Shown: one piece after another, positions 23,311-36,700 of the stretch | Position numbering within the stretch: the first letter of the stretch is position 1 | How the letters are laid out: each line of letters starts with the position of its first letter | Assembly (NCBI RefSeq): GCF_000321225.1 | Contig: NW_004450287.1 | Location: forward strand, 1,629,613-1,693,612 | Direction: 5' to 3' | DNA from: Odobenus rosmarus divergens | Taxonomy: Eukaryota; Chordata; Mammalia; Carnivora; Odobenidae | DNA: 64,000 nt | The notes under the pieces: generated by a model | Databases searched by the model: none | What the model saw: the letters and a program-made list of their open reading frames with translations, nothing else | What the model was told of the DNA's origin: nothing | Made by a program: the position numbers and the translations under genes

Positions 23311-23379
23311 TAACACAAATAATAAGATAAGCAATCATTACTGTTCCATCCCATCTGGGAGATTAAAATAATAAAGACA

Positions 23380-23485
23380 GGGGCACCTGGCTGGCTCAGT
23401 CAGTACAGCATGCTACTTGTGATTTCATGGTCATGAGTTCAAGCCCCACATTGGGTGTACAGCTTACTTAAAAAAAAAAAAAGAT
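23380..23485 (+). mobile_element. short Can-SINE
   Basis: GGGGCACCTGGCTGGCTCAG head, CATGGTCATGAGTTCAAGCC (B-box region), CACATTGGGTGTACAGC, then a short A-run. It lacks the CT-rich middle, so it is a short, tRNA-head-only subtype. Confidence 0.85.
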
Positions 23486-24373
23486 ATTCAACAAATAGAA
23501 AAATAACCCAATTTTTTAAAAAAGAGAAAAAATAATAAAGATAACATCAAGCAGCGAAAAATCTAGTTAAGCATACATGGAATAATGTTAAGGGAATAAG
23601 CGGGAACTAAATTTAAGTATTACATAGTTCTAACTTAAATATATGAGAACTCAGAAGAAAGGCACAAACATGTTTGTAATACAATTCCTCTACAAATCTG
23701 AACAAATCTAAAGCAAACAACCTCATTTATACAGAAAAACCCATAGGAAAAGGACTTCTTATCCAGATGCACAGACTTAGCCTTGAATATATTTTATGCT
23801 TAGGATAACCTATTCTGGGCGGAAGGAGGACCTCCACAGGAGATGTGCAGCTAATGGTTACCAGACTGGTGTCTGCTCCCTTGCCTCCACCGTCCTCAGC
23901 GGCAAGCCCAGTGACACAGAGCATCCTGGGGAAAGGACACAGGTCCTCCTCTTCACAGAAGTAAGCCATGCACGCACAACAAATAAATCTAGCCTATCTG
24001 AAGTGGAATTTGTTACTTACCTCAGAGTCTAGTTTTAAATTTATTATGATTGAAATCTGTGGGTCAAAAGGGACAAAAGTATTACTTAATACTCAGTTCC
24101 ATAGTAATAGTTATCAACTTTGTGACAGAACACTGCAAGAGGGCCGGCAAGTGGTGTTCTGCACACAGGGCCAACTCAGTCTGCACTGCAGTGAGTTCCA
24201 GTAATGAAGAGTATCATCGGGATTCTGGTAATGATGATGGACTTTCAGGGTCTATTTACCTGGCGCTGAAGATGATGGATTTTTAAGGTCTGAGAGTGAA
24301 GATTAAAACTTTTATGATAGTTTTGTACATCTGGGGGGCTTGTTATAATAGCTTTAATGTTCCTGAAATATGT
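23486..24373. other. intronic, apparently unique sequence
   Basis: No repeat family recognised. Overlapping open frames near 23796-24286 are short and unrecognised. Confidence 0.4.
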
Positions 24374-24568
24374 TTCTTTTTATTTATTTATTTTTTTGAG
24401 AGAGGGAGAGAGAAAGAGAGAGCAACCAGCTGGGGGCGGGGAGGGGCAGAGGGAAAGGGAGAAGCCGACTCCCCACTGAACAGGGAGCCTGACACGGGGC
24501 TCGATCCCAGGACCCTGGAAGAATGGCCGAAGCCAAAGTCTCAACCAAATGAGCCACCCAGGTGCCCC
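24374..24568 (-). mobile_element. Can-SINE
   Basis: TTTATTTATTTATTTTTTTGAG, GAGGGGCAGAGGGAAAGGG, GAACAGGGAGCCTGACACG, ATGAGCCACCCAGGTGCCCC. Confidence 0.92.
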
Positions 24569-25189
24569 AAAATACGTTTCTGTCTAGAATTCAATTTTTC
24601 TTGCTCCCAATATTTGTTTGTTTGTTTTTACATTATCAGCAGAACACTGGGATTCAGTTAAGTTTGTTAGGTGTTGCATCAGGTTTTCTTGAGATATAAT
24701 GTTGCATTAATAGGCAATGGTAACTTTCTGGGGTTTTACTCAAATTTACTGTGATTTTGCTGATTTTATTCCTTTATTCATATTTGCTTTTTAATCATGT
24801 ATTAGATAGAACTGCATTCCTAATTGTGGTTAATATTGTGGCTTGCTTTTTAATTACAGCCCCATAGTTTGCTTTCTATCACATGATTGTATGAGATTAA
24901 ATTCACCAGCAACTTGTCTTTTTTTTTGCTGTTAGTATTCTTTAACACAGAAACTTAGCTGTTTGCACACTTTTCAGAACGGCTTGGCTCTCATGATCTT
25001 TCCACAGCTTGTTATTTCTGTATTTATAAGAATACAACTTAAAAATCAGGCATAATACATGCGTGGGATAAAAAGTACTTAACCGCCTCCCTCCTCCCAA
25101 AAACCCCTCCCTATGAAATTGAAATGCTTCTTATATGATGGCATGACACTGGCATGGTGTATCCCCAGCAAAGTCAGCAAAGCTGATAC
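24569..25189. other. intronic, T-rich, unassigned
   Basis: T-rich stretch with short homopolymers. No family recognised. Confidence 0.4.
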
Positions 25190-25560
25190 TATCCTAGCAC
25201 TAATACCTGCTTCTACCCCCTCAGCTCCCTTCCCTTCACCAGGCCCCCTGTCCCCCAGTCTCCTCACTCACTCTGTGCTTTCCATTGTTGTTTTGCTTTG
25301 CTTTCTGCCTAGAGAACCACTCACCTCATCCTCTACTTTACAATCTCCTTTTCAGCTTTTAGAATTAGTTCTAATATCATTTACTCCAAAGCCTTCATGG
25401 ACTCCTGTAAGTAGTTAACTTTCCCTTTTCTGTGTTCCCAGAACACTTTTGAGCTCATTACTACAGAACTCAGAAGGCTGTACTATAAATATCTGCAGAT
25501 CTGTTTGTTTCCTCTATTTGACAGGAACACCTCAGGTGGGGACTATGGGAAAGTGCCTGA
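25190..25560 (+). mobile_element. L2-like fragment
   Basis: Pyrimidine-rich; CTCCAAAGCCTTCATGGACT corresponds to the L2 'aagccttccctga' region, and TTTGACAGGAACACCTCAGG lies near its end. Diverged. Confidence 0.45.
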
Positions 25561-26935
25561 CCTAAAGCAGGTGACAAGTAAAGCAGGCTTGCTTCCTGAT
25601 TGTCCCCAGCCATCAGCCTTCTAGGTTGGGCTATTGTTTTGTTTTTGGAAAACAGCAGCAAGTCTATTCTCATGCTCTAAGGAAAATGCATGAGCCAATG
25701 CAAGGCAGGGACATAATTATTTTTTTCCAGCTGACTTTGGCAGGGATCTCTCAGGATCCCCATTTAGAGAGCAAAGGCTGAGAGAGAAAACATATCCTTG
25801 TTCAGGATCCTTTTTGTTAGAAGGCGCATGAGGGGTGGGACTTACTTTTCTATAGGGCAATCTGACATCGAGAGCAATAGCTAAGAAAGGAATCTAGTGC
25901 CCTCAGTCAGTAGGGACCCCTTGAAAAACACACTATGTGTTATATGTCCAACATATTTTGGACACTGAGGTTAGAATATCATCTCTTAGACCCTTAAGAT
26001 ATGCACCTGGAAAGGAAAGGCAGGAAAGCAATATGTAGCTTTGCAGCAAGAACCCTTAGACAACTGTGGGGAATGAATGAAATCATTTGGGAATGTACTT
26101 ACATACTGTTGTATTCATGGTAAAGATAATAATCCCATCAATGTTAGTGGACCTATGCCACATAAATCAGTTTTTGATAAAATAAGTTTCTACTCCTTTG
26201 ACTGATAAATTTTAGTAATTTTTGTTGCAAATTTCTCTAAAATGTATCAGTTGCCTCCTTGTCTCTCTATTGAGCAAAACAAACTTTTCTTGATGGTCTA
26301 AGTTCATGGAAATATTAAAGAGTAATACAGAGTGATATGGCCTCAGGAGTTCCTTGCCACCACATTAAATGGATCCAGGGTGTTAAAATGCCTTATTTCA
26401 TATGTTCACTTGCACAGTATTTTAAATATAGATTCCGTATCTTCCATCAACATCAGTTCATGCTTGCTGCTCTTTGGACATTGACTATTAGTAGGGAGAT
26501 GACTTTCTCCCTGCTAATTCCCAACTTTTAATTTGCTGCAGTCCAAGAAACCACACACATTTGTGGGACTATATTAAGTAAGAGTGAATAAGGTAATAGG
26601 GGTGTGTTTCTCACTGGACTGAAAACTTGTAGAAAGTAAAAAATAACTATTGCTGTTTTTGAGCCCCTGAAGTGCCTAGCATGGTGTTTTGCATACCACA
26701 GCACTAAGTAAATATTTTCTGATTTGACTTAAGCAGTATGAGCTGTATTTTTATGTCTATTCCAGCTACTCAAGCTTACTTTTTTTTGTTTTAAGGTAGG
26801 TCACCAAGAATAGTTTGCCAGATAAGTGATCTCCCTGTTAAGAGTGATATATATCACTCTTATGGCCTAGAAGGATATACACAGCAAGGTGAATGAATGG
26901 TGGTTACCTGTGAAAGATGATAATTTTAGATTATT
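25561..26935. other. intronic; small L2/MIR end at about 26600-26730
   Basis: GTGCCTAGCATGGTGTTTTG and AAGTAAATATTTTCTG mark a terminal L2/MIR scrap. The rest is unassigned. Confidence 0.4.
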
Positions 26936-26950
26936 AGTTCCTTCTTTCTT

Positions 26951-27135
26951 CTTTTTTTTTTAAGATTTTATTTATTTGAGAGAGAGAGAATGAGAGCACT
27001 TTAGTGTACAAATGGGGGGAGGGGCAGAGGGAGAAGCAGACTCCCTGCTGAGCAGGGAGCCCAATGCCCAGGACCCTGAGATCATGATACGAGCCAAAGG
27101 CAGATACTTAACTGACTGAGCCACCCAGGCACCCC
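26951..27135 (-). mobile_element. Can-SINE with perfect 15-bp target duplication
   Basis: Full landmark set ending TGAGCCACCCAGGCACCCC. Flanked by AGTTCCTTCTTTCTT at 26936-26950 and 27136-27150, identical at all 15 bases, which marks a relatively young insertion. Confidence 0.95.
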
Positions 27136-27150
27136 AGTTCCTTCTTTCTT

Positions 27151-28780
27151 ATCAGCACTTCAAAATATTCTACAAATATTGCTTCTATAGTATAAAAATG
27201 TCATGTCACATCTAGGATTATTTTAGATGGAAATACCAATTTTCCAATTTCTAATTTCCAAATATGATATTCCAATTCTGTGAAAAAATGGACTTACATG
27301 AGGAGAAAATGCAAATAAAAAGTAAGTGGTGAAGATACCACAGGAATGAAGAGAATAATTACTGGGGAAGAAAATAACATGGTGAAAAAAACAAATAGGA
27401 TGTGGTAATAGATGAGATACAGAATGAAAGGTGATAAAGGAAAATCATTTGAGAGTATCTGTACAATGACTTGCTTGTTCTTTCATTTTCTATTGATCTG
27501 AGTGTTTACGGAGCATCTATTCCTATGCAAATATTTTTATTGGGTACTGGTACCACTAAGAATGGAGAAAAAGGGACTCAATAGGCACTTCTGGGGGCAG
27601 GGAGGCAATGATGATGGCCTGGAAGTCACTGAGAAACAAGATGAGTATCACTGGTTTGACAGGAGTGAACAGGAGACTAACGCAAGAACAAGTCTGAATG
27701 GAAGACACCAACACGAAAATCTACAAACACAAGGCAGACGAGACAAAAGCAGGGAGGAAGATCAGAAAGAAAGGATTCAAAGTCATTTATTACATCATTT
27801 GGAAAGAACCATTTAACCTTTTACCATGGTTGCCTCAGGATTAAACTGAAATAATAATGACTGTCAAGGATATTACAAGACGTATTATATATGAAATAAC
27901 TTTAAAGAGTGTAAAGCACTGTAAGAACCCCATAAGATATAATCAATGTTTTGTGTCACAAATCAAAGGGTGGGAAAAAGGACAAAAACATTCATTTCCC
28001 ATTACACATTTAAAAAGTAAAGACTTCTTTCTTAAGTTATAAGCTCTAAGTCCTATTTTTTTCTCTATTTCTACTCCCAGTGCATTCCTGTCAACTTGGC
28101 CAACTTTTTAAAAAGGATACACCAAAAATACTTAGCAAAGATTAGAGGGGCTGCCTGAGCAGAGCGCTCTCCTTTCCAACTCACTGGGCATTACATTACA
28201 AGAGAATATAATTAGAGAAACTTGCCTAACTTTGGGGTTGGTATCAGCGTCTGAAAAACTAATTTTAAAACAAGGCTGTTAAGACAGCAACATTAAAATG
28301 GAATTTCTTTAAATAGCTACAATTCTATTTCTCTTTGTAGTAAACTAAAAACATGAATACCATTTACTACTTGATCCTAGTCACCAAACTTAAGTTTTAA
28401 ATTCCACTCTTTTATGCTTAAAACAACAGGGGAAAAAAAGGGGGAGACTGGAGAATAGGAATCGGCAAATATGAGCTTAGACTGGCTTTGCAACTTAGCA
28501 AATCATTAACCACTGCCAGGTTTCTACATTCGTAAAATGAAAACTGTAATATGAGTCCTATGCTTTCAATATCCTTGCAGTTGTCATTTCGTATTATTTA
28601 TTAGTTTAACTATCTTCCACCAAATTGAATATTCCGTGAGGACCATGTCCTTCTTGTTCAGTAGTATATTCTCTGCATCCAGTAAAGTGGCTGGTATAAA
28701 GTAGCACTAAATGAATCTAATGTTTGGATATCCCAAGATGAAAGTGACAGAAGAGGAATTTACTTAATTATTCATCTATT
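27151..28780. other. intronic; weak MIR/L2 remains at about 28470-28720
   Basis: AATATTCCGTGAGGACCATG and GTGGCTGGTATAAAGTAGCA look like an L2 end. The open frame at 27502-27816 is unrecognised. Otherwise nothing. Confidence 0.4.
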
Positions 28781-29600
28781 TTCTTGTATCTTTTGACAAG
28801 CAAATGTCTTCAATTTTGATTAAGTCTAGTTTATCAATTTGTTTTTCTTTCATATCAGGGCTTTCTGGTTCTTATCTGAAAAATCTTTGCCTACCCTAAG
28901 GTAACAAAGATATTCTCTTCTGTTTTCTTCAAGAAGCTTTTTAAGTTTTAGCTATTACATTTGTATCTGATTCACTTTGAATTAATTTTTGTGTGTTGTA
29001 CAAGGTAAGGGTACAGGGGTTCTTTTTGTTCTTTCCATTTGGGTAGTCTTTCTAGGATTATTAGTTGAAAAGACTTCACTGAATTTCTTTGGTGCCTTAG
29101 TTGACCCATTTTTGTGTGGGTCAGTTTGGAGGCTCTTTATTCTGTTGCATAAACCTGTCTATCCTGTAGTACTAGGAGCACACTGTTCAGATTACTTTCA
29201 CTTTATAGCAAGTCCCAAATTCAAGTACAGTAAGTCCTCCAATTTCATTCTTATTTTTCAAAATTGTTTTGCAATTATAGCTATTTTGCATTTCCATACA
29301 TTTTATATTAGCTTGTCAATTTCTGCAAAAATTCCTGCTGAGATTTTGTTTGGGACTATGTTGAATCTATAAATCAATTTGTGGAGAAATGACATCTTAA
29401 CCATATTAAGTCTTCTCATTGAACATGTATATTGATTCATTTATTTAGGTCTTTTTAAATTACTCTCATCAATATTTAATAGATCTCACACATCTTTTTT
29501 TACATTTTTATTTAATTTTATCCCCAAATGTTTAGTCTTTGATGTCCCTATAATTTTTTTAAATTTTATTTTCTAAATGCAGTACATGCAATTGATTTTT

Positions 29601-29800
29601 TTTTTTTTTTTTTTGAGAGACAGAGAGAGAGAAAATGTGTGGTGGGGAGAGGCAGAGGGCAAGAGAGAGATAGAGTCCCAAGCAGACTTGGCATTGATTA
29701 CGGAGCCCTATGTGGGGTGCGATCTCACAACCCTGAAATTATGACCTGAGCCAAAACCAAGAGTTGGATGCTCAACCTACTGTAGCACACAGGTGCCCCC
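29601..29800 (-). mobile_element. Can-SINE (older copy)
   Basis: T-run, GAGAGACAGAGAGAGAG, GGAGAGGCAGAGGGC, terminal GCACACAGGTGCCCCC with a damaged head. Target duplication GCAATTGATTTTT is visible on both sides. Confidence 0.88.
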
Positions 29801-29960
29801 AGGCAATTGATTTTTATAAAATGGCCTTGTATACTCTTACTTTGCTAAGTTCACTGATTAGTTCTAGTTTTGTCAATCTCTCTTAGGATTTTCTCTGTAT
29901 ATGATCATATCATCTGCAAAGAAAGTTTTACTTCTTTTTCTCTTTTTAATTTATGGTTAT

Positions 29961-30148
29961 TTTTTTTAAAGATTGTATTTACTTAGTTGAAAGAGGGAGA
30001 GTGAGCAACAGAGCATGAGCAGGGGAGGAGGGAGAAGCAGACTTCCCTGCTGAGCAGGGAGTCCAATGTGGGGCTCCATGCCAGGACCTTGGGATTGTGA
30101 CCTGAGCAGAAGGCAGTCGCTTAACTAACTAAGCCACCCAGGAGCCCC
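29961..30148 (-). mobile_element. Can-SINE
   Basis: TTTTTTTAAAGATTGTATTT, CCCTGCTGAGCAGGGAGTCC, CTTAACTAACTAAGCCACCC, GGAGCCCC. Confidence 0.92.
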
Positions 30149-31164
30149 TACTTTCTATTTTTCTAATGTTTATATCTTTCATTTATATCTTTCTTTATAT
30201 TTTCTTGCCTTATCACACTGGCTAAACCTCAACACAATGTTGACTAAAGAGGTTAGAGCACACATCCTTCCCTTGCTCCTGATATTGGTGGACTGATTTT
30301 GGTATGAAGTGTGATATTAGTTATAGGTTTCTTATATGTGATCTTTTATCAGTTTGAGGAATTTCCCTCCTATTTCTAATTTGTTGAGAATTTTTTTAAA
30401 TCACAAATGGGTGTTGAACTTTGTTTTCTCTGCATCTATTGAGATGATCATGTGGCTTTTCCCTTTTGGTCTACTAATATAGTTAATTATACCAATTGAT
30501 TATCAAGTATTTCATCAAAAGTACATTCTTGGGGAGGGAAAACTTTGATCATAATATATTATCCATTTTTATAGGGCTAGATTTGATTTGCTAATACTTT
30601 GTTTCGTATTTTTGTGTCTACGTACATAAAAGTCTATAATGTTCTTTATTTGTAATGTCATTATATATTTTTAGTATCAGGGTTATGTTGGCCTCATAAA
30701 ATGTATTTGGAAGATTTCATCTTCTTTTTTGGTAAAAGTTTTTGGTATTATTTCTTCCTTAAGTATTTGATAGATTTTACTGGTGAAGCCATGCAGGCCT
30801 AGAGTTTTCCATGTGCAAAGGTCCTTTAATTATAAATTCCATTTATTTAACAGATGGTGGGTTATTGAAATATCCTGTTACTTCTTGTGGTCAGTTTTGT
30901 TAATTTATGTTTTTCAAGAAATTTTCCCATTTCATCCAAGCCATCAAAGGCACTGGCATAAACTCCTCTACTAATATAAAGTAGTATGTCCTAAATATCT
31001 TTTAAAGTCTGTAGGATCAGTAGTGACATCCTCTCTTCCATTCTTGATATTTGTAATCTGTGTTCTTGCTCTCTTTCTAAGACATAGCTAGGGGTCTATC
31101 AATTATATAATATATAAAACATACATATTTCTTCCTCCATACATTCGTATCTCAGTAACGTACC

Positions 31165-31310
31165 ACTATACACAAAGTTTACTGTCTGTCTCCTCAAGTA
31201 GAGTCTGAACAGGAACTCTTTCCCAGTCTTGTTCTTGCCTGTGCCCTTGAAGCTGGCAAAGAGTAGGAGCTGAGTGAATATTTGTTGAATGAAATAAACA
31301 TGAGATTGAA
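31165..31310 (+). mobile_element. L2 3'-end fragment
   Basis: AGTCTGAACAGGAACTCTTT, CTGGCAAAGAGTAGGAGCTG and AATATTTGTTGAATGAAATA follow the L2 end. Confidence 0.5.
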
Positions 31311-32015
31311 TGAAATAGCCAAAAAAACTTTTTCAACAATAAAACCATCAACTTATTACTGAATTTAAACAAGATCTTTAAGGTATCTCAATTTTAACAT
31401 AAAAACACAGGCATAGTTTACAAACAATGAAAACTATAGCATATCTATTAAAAGTTTTAATGTAAAAAGTTTTCCTTAATAACCTCTATGTTAGATTGCA
31501 AGAAAAACTCAAGTGACCAAAATCAATATAGTTGAGAGAATAACCTATTTGAACAGAAATCTCTTTGAGAATAAGAATAAAGAGCTAAAAAAAAATTGCT
31601 GTCACCCAACAGATGGCTAAAAGCACATTTTCAGAACCTCTTAACCACCCACCAAGCACTCACGTAACAAGCAGATATGCAAATAGCAGTCCCTGTTCTC
31701 TTTCTGTAAACCCTACCTTGGGTCATTTCAAACCTTCAACTGGTTCCTCTCTCACTGCCAACCACCACTTTCCTACTTTAAGATGCCACTAGGTCAGTGC
31801 TTACATAGAGTCAGGTGCCCATTTTTCTCCCTTTCTGAGATACTGCAACTAATACTTGATGAAACAAGATTATTTTTCTTTCAGAGGCTCTTCACATACT
31901 CAGTTTTGTAAGTTCTAAGATCATTATTCTAATATTTACACTATTTCTCTAATATTTTGTTAAACTGGTTTTGAGTTGTAAGTATGTGAACCTGCTAATT
32001 GAAGACATTTTCAAA
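31311..32015. other. intronic, unassigned
   Basis: AT-rich sequence without a nameable family. Confidence 0.4.
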
Positions 32016-32157
32016 ATTTTACTTTTTTTCATTGAAGTATAATTGACATACAACATTATATTAGTTTCACGTGTACCACATAATGATTTGACATTTGTAT
32101 ACACTGATAAATGATCACCACAATAAGTCTATTTTCCATCTGTCACCATACAAAATT

Positions 32158-32348
32158 TTTTTTTAAAGATTTTATTTATTTATTTGAGAGAGAGAATGAG
32201 ACAGAGAGAGCATGAGAGGGGGGAGGGTCAGAGGGAGAAGCAGACTCCCTGCTGAGCAGGGAGCCTGATGCGGGACTTGATCCCAGAACTCCAGGATCAT
32301 GACCTGAGCCGAAGGCAGTCGCCCAACCAACTGAGCCACCCAGGCGCC
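32158..32348 (-). mobile_element. Can-SINE with perfect 18-bp target duplication
   Basis: Full copy ending TGAGCCACCCAGGCGCC. CTGTCACCATACAAAATT occurs at 32140-32157 and again at 32349-32366 without mismatch. Inserted in the 3' UTR of the antisense L1. Confidence 0.95.
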
Positions 32349-35300
32349 CTGTCACCATACAAAATTATAAAATTTCTTTTTTTTTTCTTGTGATGAGAAC
32401 TTTTAAGATTTGCTTTCTTAGTAACTTTCACATTTGAACTACAATAGTATTGACTACAGTGCGCACATTGTACATTACATCCCCATGACTTATTTATTTT
32501 ATAACTGGAAGTCTGTATTGCTTCATCCCCTTCACCCATTTCACTTACCTTGCAAACCTGTCTCCTTGGGCAACCACCAATCTGTTCTCTGTATCCATGA
32601 GTTTTGTTTTTTTAGATTCCACATATAAGTGAAATCATATGGTTTTTGTCTTTCTCTAACTTATTTCACTTAGCATAATAGGTTCATCCACATCACAAAT
32701 GGCAAGATTTCATTTTTTTATTTTATGGCTGAGTAGTATTCCATTGTGTATAGATGTGTGGATATATGTATCACATCTTTATCTATTCATCCATTGATGG
32801 ACACTTAGGTTGTTTCCATATATTGGCTATTGTAAATAATTCTGCAATAAACATGGGGATGTATATATCTTATCAAATTAGTGTTTCACTTTCTTTGGAT
32901 AAATATCCAGAAGTGGAATTGTTGGATCATATGGTTGTTCTATTTTTAATTTTTTGAGGAACTTCCATACTGTTTTCCATACTGCCTGTACAAATTTACG
33001 TTCCCCCCACTAGCACACAAAGGTTCACTTTTCTCCACATTCTTCCCAATACTTGTTATTTCTCTTTTTAATAATAGCCATTCTGACAGGTGTGAGGTGA
33101 TATTTCATTGTGGTTCTGATTTGCATTTTCCTGATGATGAGTGATGTTGGGCACCTTTTCTTGTGCCTGTTGGCTGACATTTTCTTTGGAAAAATATCTA
33201 TTCAGATCCTCTCCCCATTTTTTAATTGGATTGTTGTTGTTGTTGTTGAGTTGTAGGAGTTCTTTACATATTTTAGATATTAATCCCTTATTAGATATAT
33301 GATTTGCAATATCTTCTCCCATTCAGTACACTGCCTTTTCATTCTATTAATGGTTTCCTTCACTGTGGAGAAGCTTTTTAATTTGATGTAGTCCCATTTG
33401 TTTATTTTTGCTTTTGCTGTTCTTGCTTTGGGGATAGATTCAAAAAAACATCACCAAGACCAATGTCAAGGAGCTGACTTCTTAAGTTTTCTTCAGGAGT
33501 TTTATGGTTTCAGGTCTTACATGCAAGTATTTAATTGATTTTAAATTAATTCTTGTGTATGGTGTAAGATAGTGGTCCAGTTTCATTCTTTTACATGTAG
33601 CTGTCCAGTTTTCTTAACACCATTTATGGAAGAGGCTTCCCTTTCCTCATTGTATATTATTGCCTCCTTTGTCATAAATTAATTGATGATATAAGCATGG
33701 GTTTATTTCTGGGCTCTCTATTCTGTTCCATTGATCTGTGTGTCTGTTTTAATGGTAATACCATACTGTTTTGATTACTATAGTTTTGTAATATAACTTG
33801 AAATCAAGAAGTGTGATGCCTTCAGCTTGTTCTTTCCCAACATTCCTTTGGCTATTTGGGATCTATTGTGGTTCCATACAAATTTTAGGAAGTTTGTTCT
33901 ATTTCCATGAAAAATGCCTTTGGAATTTTAATAGGAGTTACACTGAATCTATAGATTGCTCTGGGAATGTGGACATCTCAGCAATATTAATTCTTCCAGT
34001 CCATGAGTATGTAATCTTTCCATTTATTTATGTCTTCTTCAGTGTCTTATAGTTTCAGTGTATAGGTCTTTCACCTCCTTGGCTAAATTTTTTCCTAGGT
34101 ATTTTATTATTTTTAATGCAATCACAAATGGGTTTGTTTTTCTTAATTTCTCTTTTTGATAGGTCATTGTTAGTATATAAAAATGCAACAAATTTTTGCA
34201 TATTGATTTTGTACCCTGCAACTTTACTGAATTCATATATTAGTTCTAACAGGTTTTTGGTGGAGTGTTTAGGGTTTCCTATATATAAAATCATGTCATC
34301 TGCAAATAGTGACAGTTTTACTTCTTCCTTTCAAATTTGGATGCCTTTATTTCTTCTTATTGCTTAAAAGCAATAGCTAAGATTTCTAATACCATGTTGA
34401 ATAAAAGTGGTGAAAGTGGGCATCTTTGTCTTCTTTCTGATCATAAAGGAAAAGCTTTCAGATTTTTGCCATTGAGTATAATGTTAGCTGTGAGCTTGTC
34501 TTATATGGCCTTTACTATGCTGAGGTATGTTCCATCTACACCCACTTTGTTGATTTTTTTACATAATAAATGGATGCTAAATTTTATCAAATGTTTTGTG
34601 CATCTATTCAGATGATCATATGATTTTTACCCTTCATTTTTTAATGTGGTGTGTCACATTGATTTATGGATCTTGAAACATTCTTGCATCCCTGTAATAA
34701 ATCCTACTTGCTCATGGTTTATGATCCTTTGTGTTGTTGAATTAGTTTGTTAATATTTTGTTGTAGATTTTGCATCTATGTTTAACAGTGATATTGGCCT
34801 GTAATTTTCTTTTTTTGTGGTGTTCTTGTTTGATTTTGGTATCATAGTAATACTGGCCTCTAAACATGAATTTAGAAGCATTCCCTCCTCTTTAATTTTT
34901 TAAAGAGTTTAAAAAGATAATATTAAATCCTAGAGCATTTGGTAGGAATCACCAGTGAAGCTGCTTGGTCTTGAACTTTTATTTGTTGCGAGTTTTTTTA
35001 TTATTGATTCAATCTCTTTACTAGTAATCAGTTTATTCAGATTTCCTACTTTTTCATGATTTGGCCTTAGAAGATTGTATGTTTCTAGAAATTTATCCAT
35101 TTCTTCTAGAATGTCCAATTTTTGGCATATAATCATTCAGAGTAGTCTCTTATGATCCTTTGTATTTCCTTGGTATCAGTTGTAACTTCTCTTTCATTTC
35201 TGATTTTATTTATTTGAGCCCTCTCTCATTTTTCCTTAGTGAGTCTAGTTAAAGGTTTGCCAATTTTTTTATCTTTTCAAAGAACCAGGTTTTAATTTCA

Positions 35301-35519
35301 TTGATCTTTTCCACTGCATTTTTAGTCTTTATTTCATTTATTTCTGTTCTATTTTTTCCTTCCTTCTACCAATACTGTGCTTCATTTGTGCTTTTTCTAG
35401 TTCCTTTAGGCATAAAGTTAGATTGTTTATTTGAGGTTCTTTTGTTTCTTGAGATAGGCCTGTATTGCTATAAACTTCCCTCTTAGAGCTTTTGCTGCAT
35501 CTCATAGATTTTGGTATAT

Positions 35520-35716
35520 ATTTTTTTAAAGATTTTATTTATTTATTTGACAGAGAGAGACACAACGAAAGAGGGAACACAAGCAGGAGGAGCGGGCGAG
35601 GGAGAAGCAGGCCTCCCACTGAGCAGGGAGCTGGATGTGGGGCTCGATCCCAGGACCCTGGGATCATGACCTGAGCCAAAGGCAGATGTTTAACGACTGA
35701 GCTACCCAGGCAACCC
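35520..35716 (-). mobile_element. Can-SINE with perfect 15-bp target duplication
   Basis: TAGATTTTGGTATAT at 35505-35519 and 35717-35731. The body has GACAGAGAGAGACACAACG and GAGCAGGGAGCTGGATG. The head is slightly decayed (GAGCTACCCAGGCAACCC). Confidence 0.95.
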
Positions 35717-36467
35717 TAGATTTTGGTATATTAAGTGTCCATTTTCATTTGTTTCAAAGTATTTTTTTTATTTCTTCTTTGATTTCTTCATTGACTCATT
35801 GGTTGTTCAGTAGCATGACTTAATCTCCACATATTTGTGATTTTTCCAGTTTTCTACTTGTAATTGATTTCTAGTGTCATACTATTGTGGTTGGAAAAGA
35901 TGCTTGACATGATTTCAACCTTCTTGAATTTACTGAGTCTTGTTTTGTGACATAACATATGGTCTACCCTGGATAATATGTACACTTAGACTCCATGCGT
36001 CCTCAAGAAGAATGTGTATACGCAGCTGCTGGACGTAAATATCTATTAAGTCCATCTGACCAAATGTGTCATTTTTTATTAATATATAATGTATTGTTTC
36101 AGGAGTACAGGTTTGTGATTCATCAGTCTTACACAATTCACAGTGCTCACCATAGTACATACCCTCCCCAATGTCCATCAGCCAGCCACCCCATCCCTCC
36201 CACCTGCCTCCACTGCAGCAACCCTCAGTTTGTTTCCTGAGATTAAGTCTCTTATGGTTTGTCTCCCTCTCTGGTTTTGTCTTGTTTCATTTTCCCCTCC
36301 CTTCCCCTATGATCCTCTGTCTTGTTTCTCAAATTCCTCATATCAGTGAGATCATATGATAATTGTCTTTCTCTGATTGACTTATTTAGCTTAGCATAAT
36401 ACCCTCTAGTTCCATCCATGTTGTTGCAAATGGCAAGATTTCATTTTTTGATGGCTGCATAATATTC

Positions 36468-36470
<3 letters not shown>

Positions 36471-36500
<30 letters not shown>
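36471..36500 (+). repeat. (TG)15 microsatellite
   Basis: Pure TG run followed by TATACACACA, so a short inverted TG/CA hairpin is possible. It lies within the younger L1 tail. Confidence 0.97.
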
Positions 36501-36504
<4 letters not shown>

Positions 36505-36510
36505 CACACA

Positions 36511-36700
36511 TCTTTTTTTTAAGATTTTATTTGACAGAGAGAGACACAGTAAGAGAGGGAACATAAGCAGGGGAAGTGGGAGAGGGAGAAGCAGGCTTCC
36601 CATGGAGCAGGGAGCCCTATGCAGGGCTCAATCCCAGGACCCTGTGGGATCATAACCTGAGCTGAAGGCAGATGCTTAATGACTGAGCCACCCAGGCACC
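36511..36700 (-). mobile_element. Can-SINE nested in L1 tail
   Basis: TTTTTTTTAAGATTTTATTT, GACAGAGAGAGACACAGTAA, GGAGCAGGGAGCCCTATGC, GAGCCACCCAGGCACC. Third level of nesting. Confidence 0.93.

Larger units (their letters stand above)
28785..31110 (-). mobile_element. degenerate L1, antisense
   Basis: Complement of L1 ORF2, with the RT region visible as ATCATATCATCTGCAAAGAA (about 29905) and later TCTCTTCCATTCTTGATATT (about 31035). It is heavily decayed and split by SINEs at 29601-29800 and 29961-30148. There is no intact frame. Confidence 0.75.
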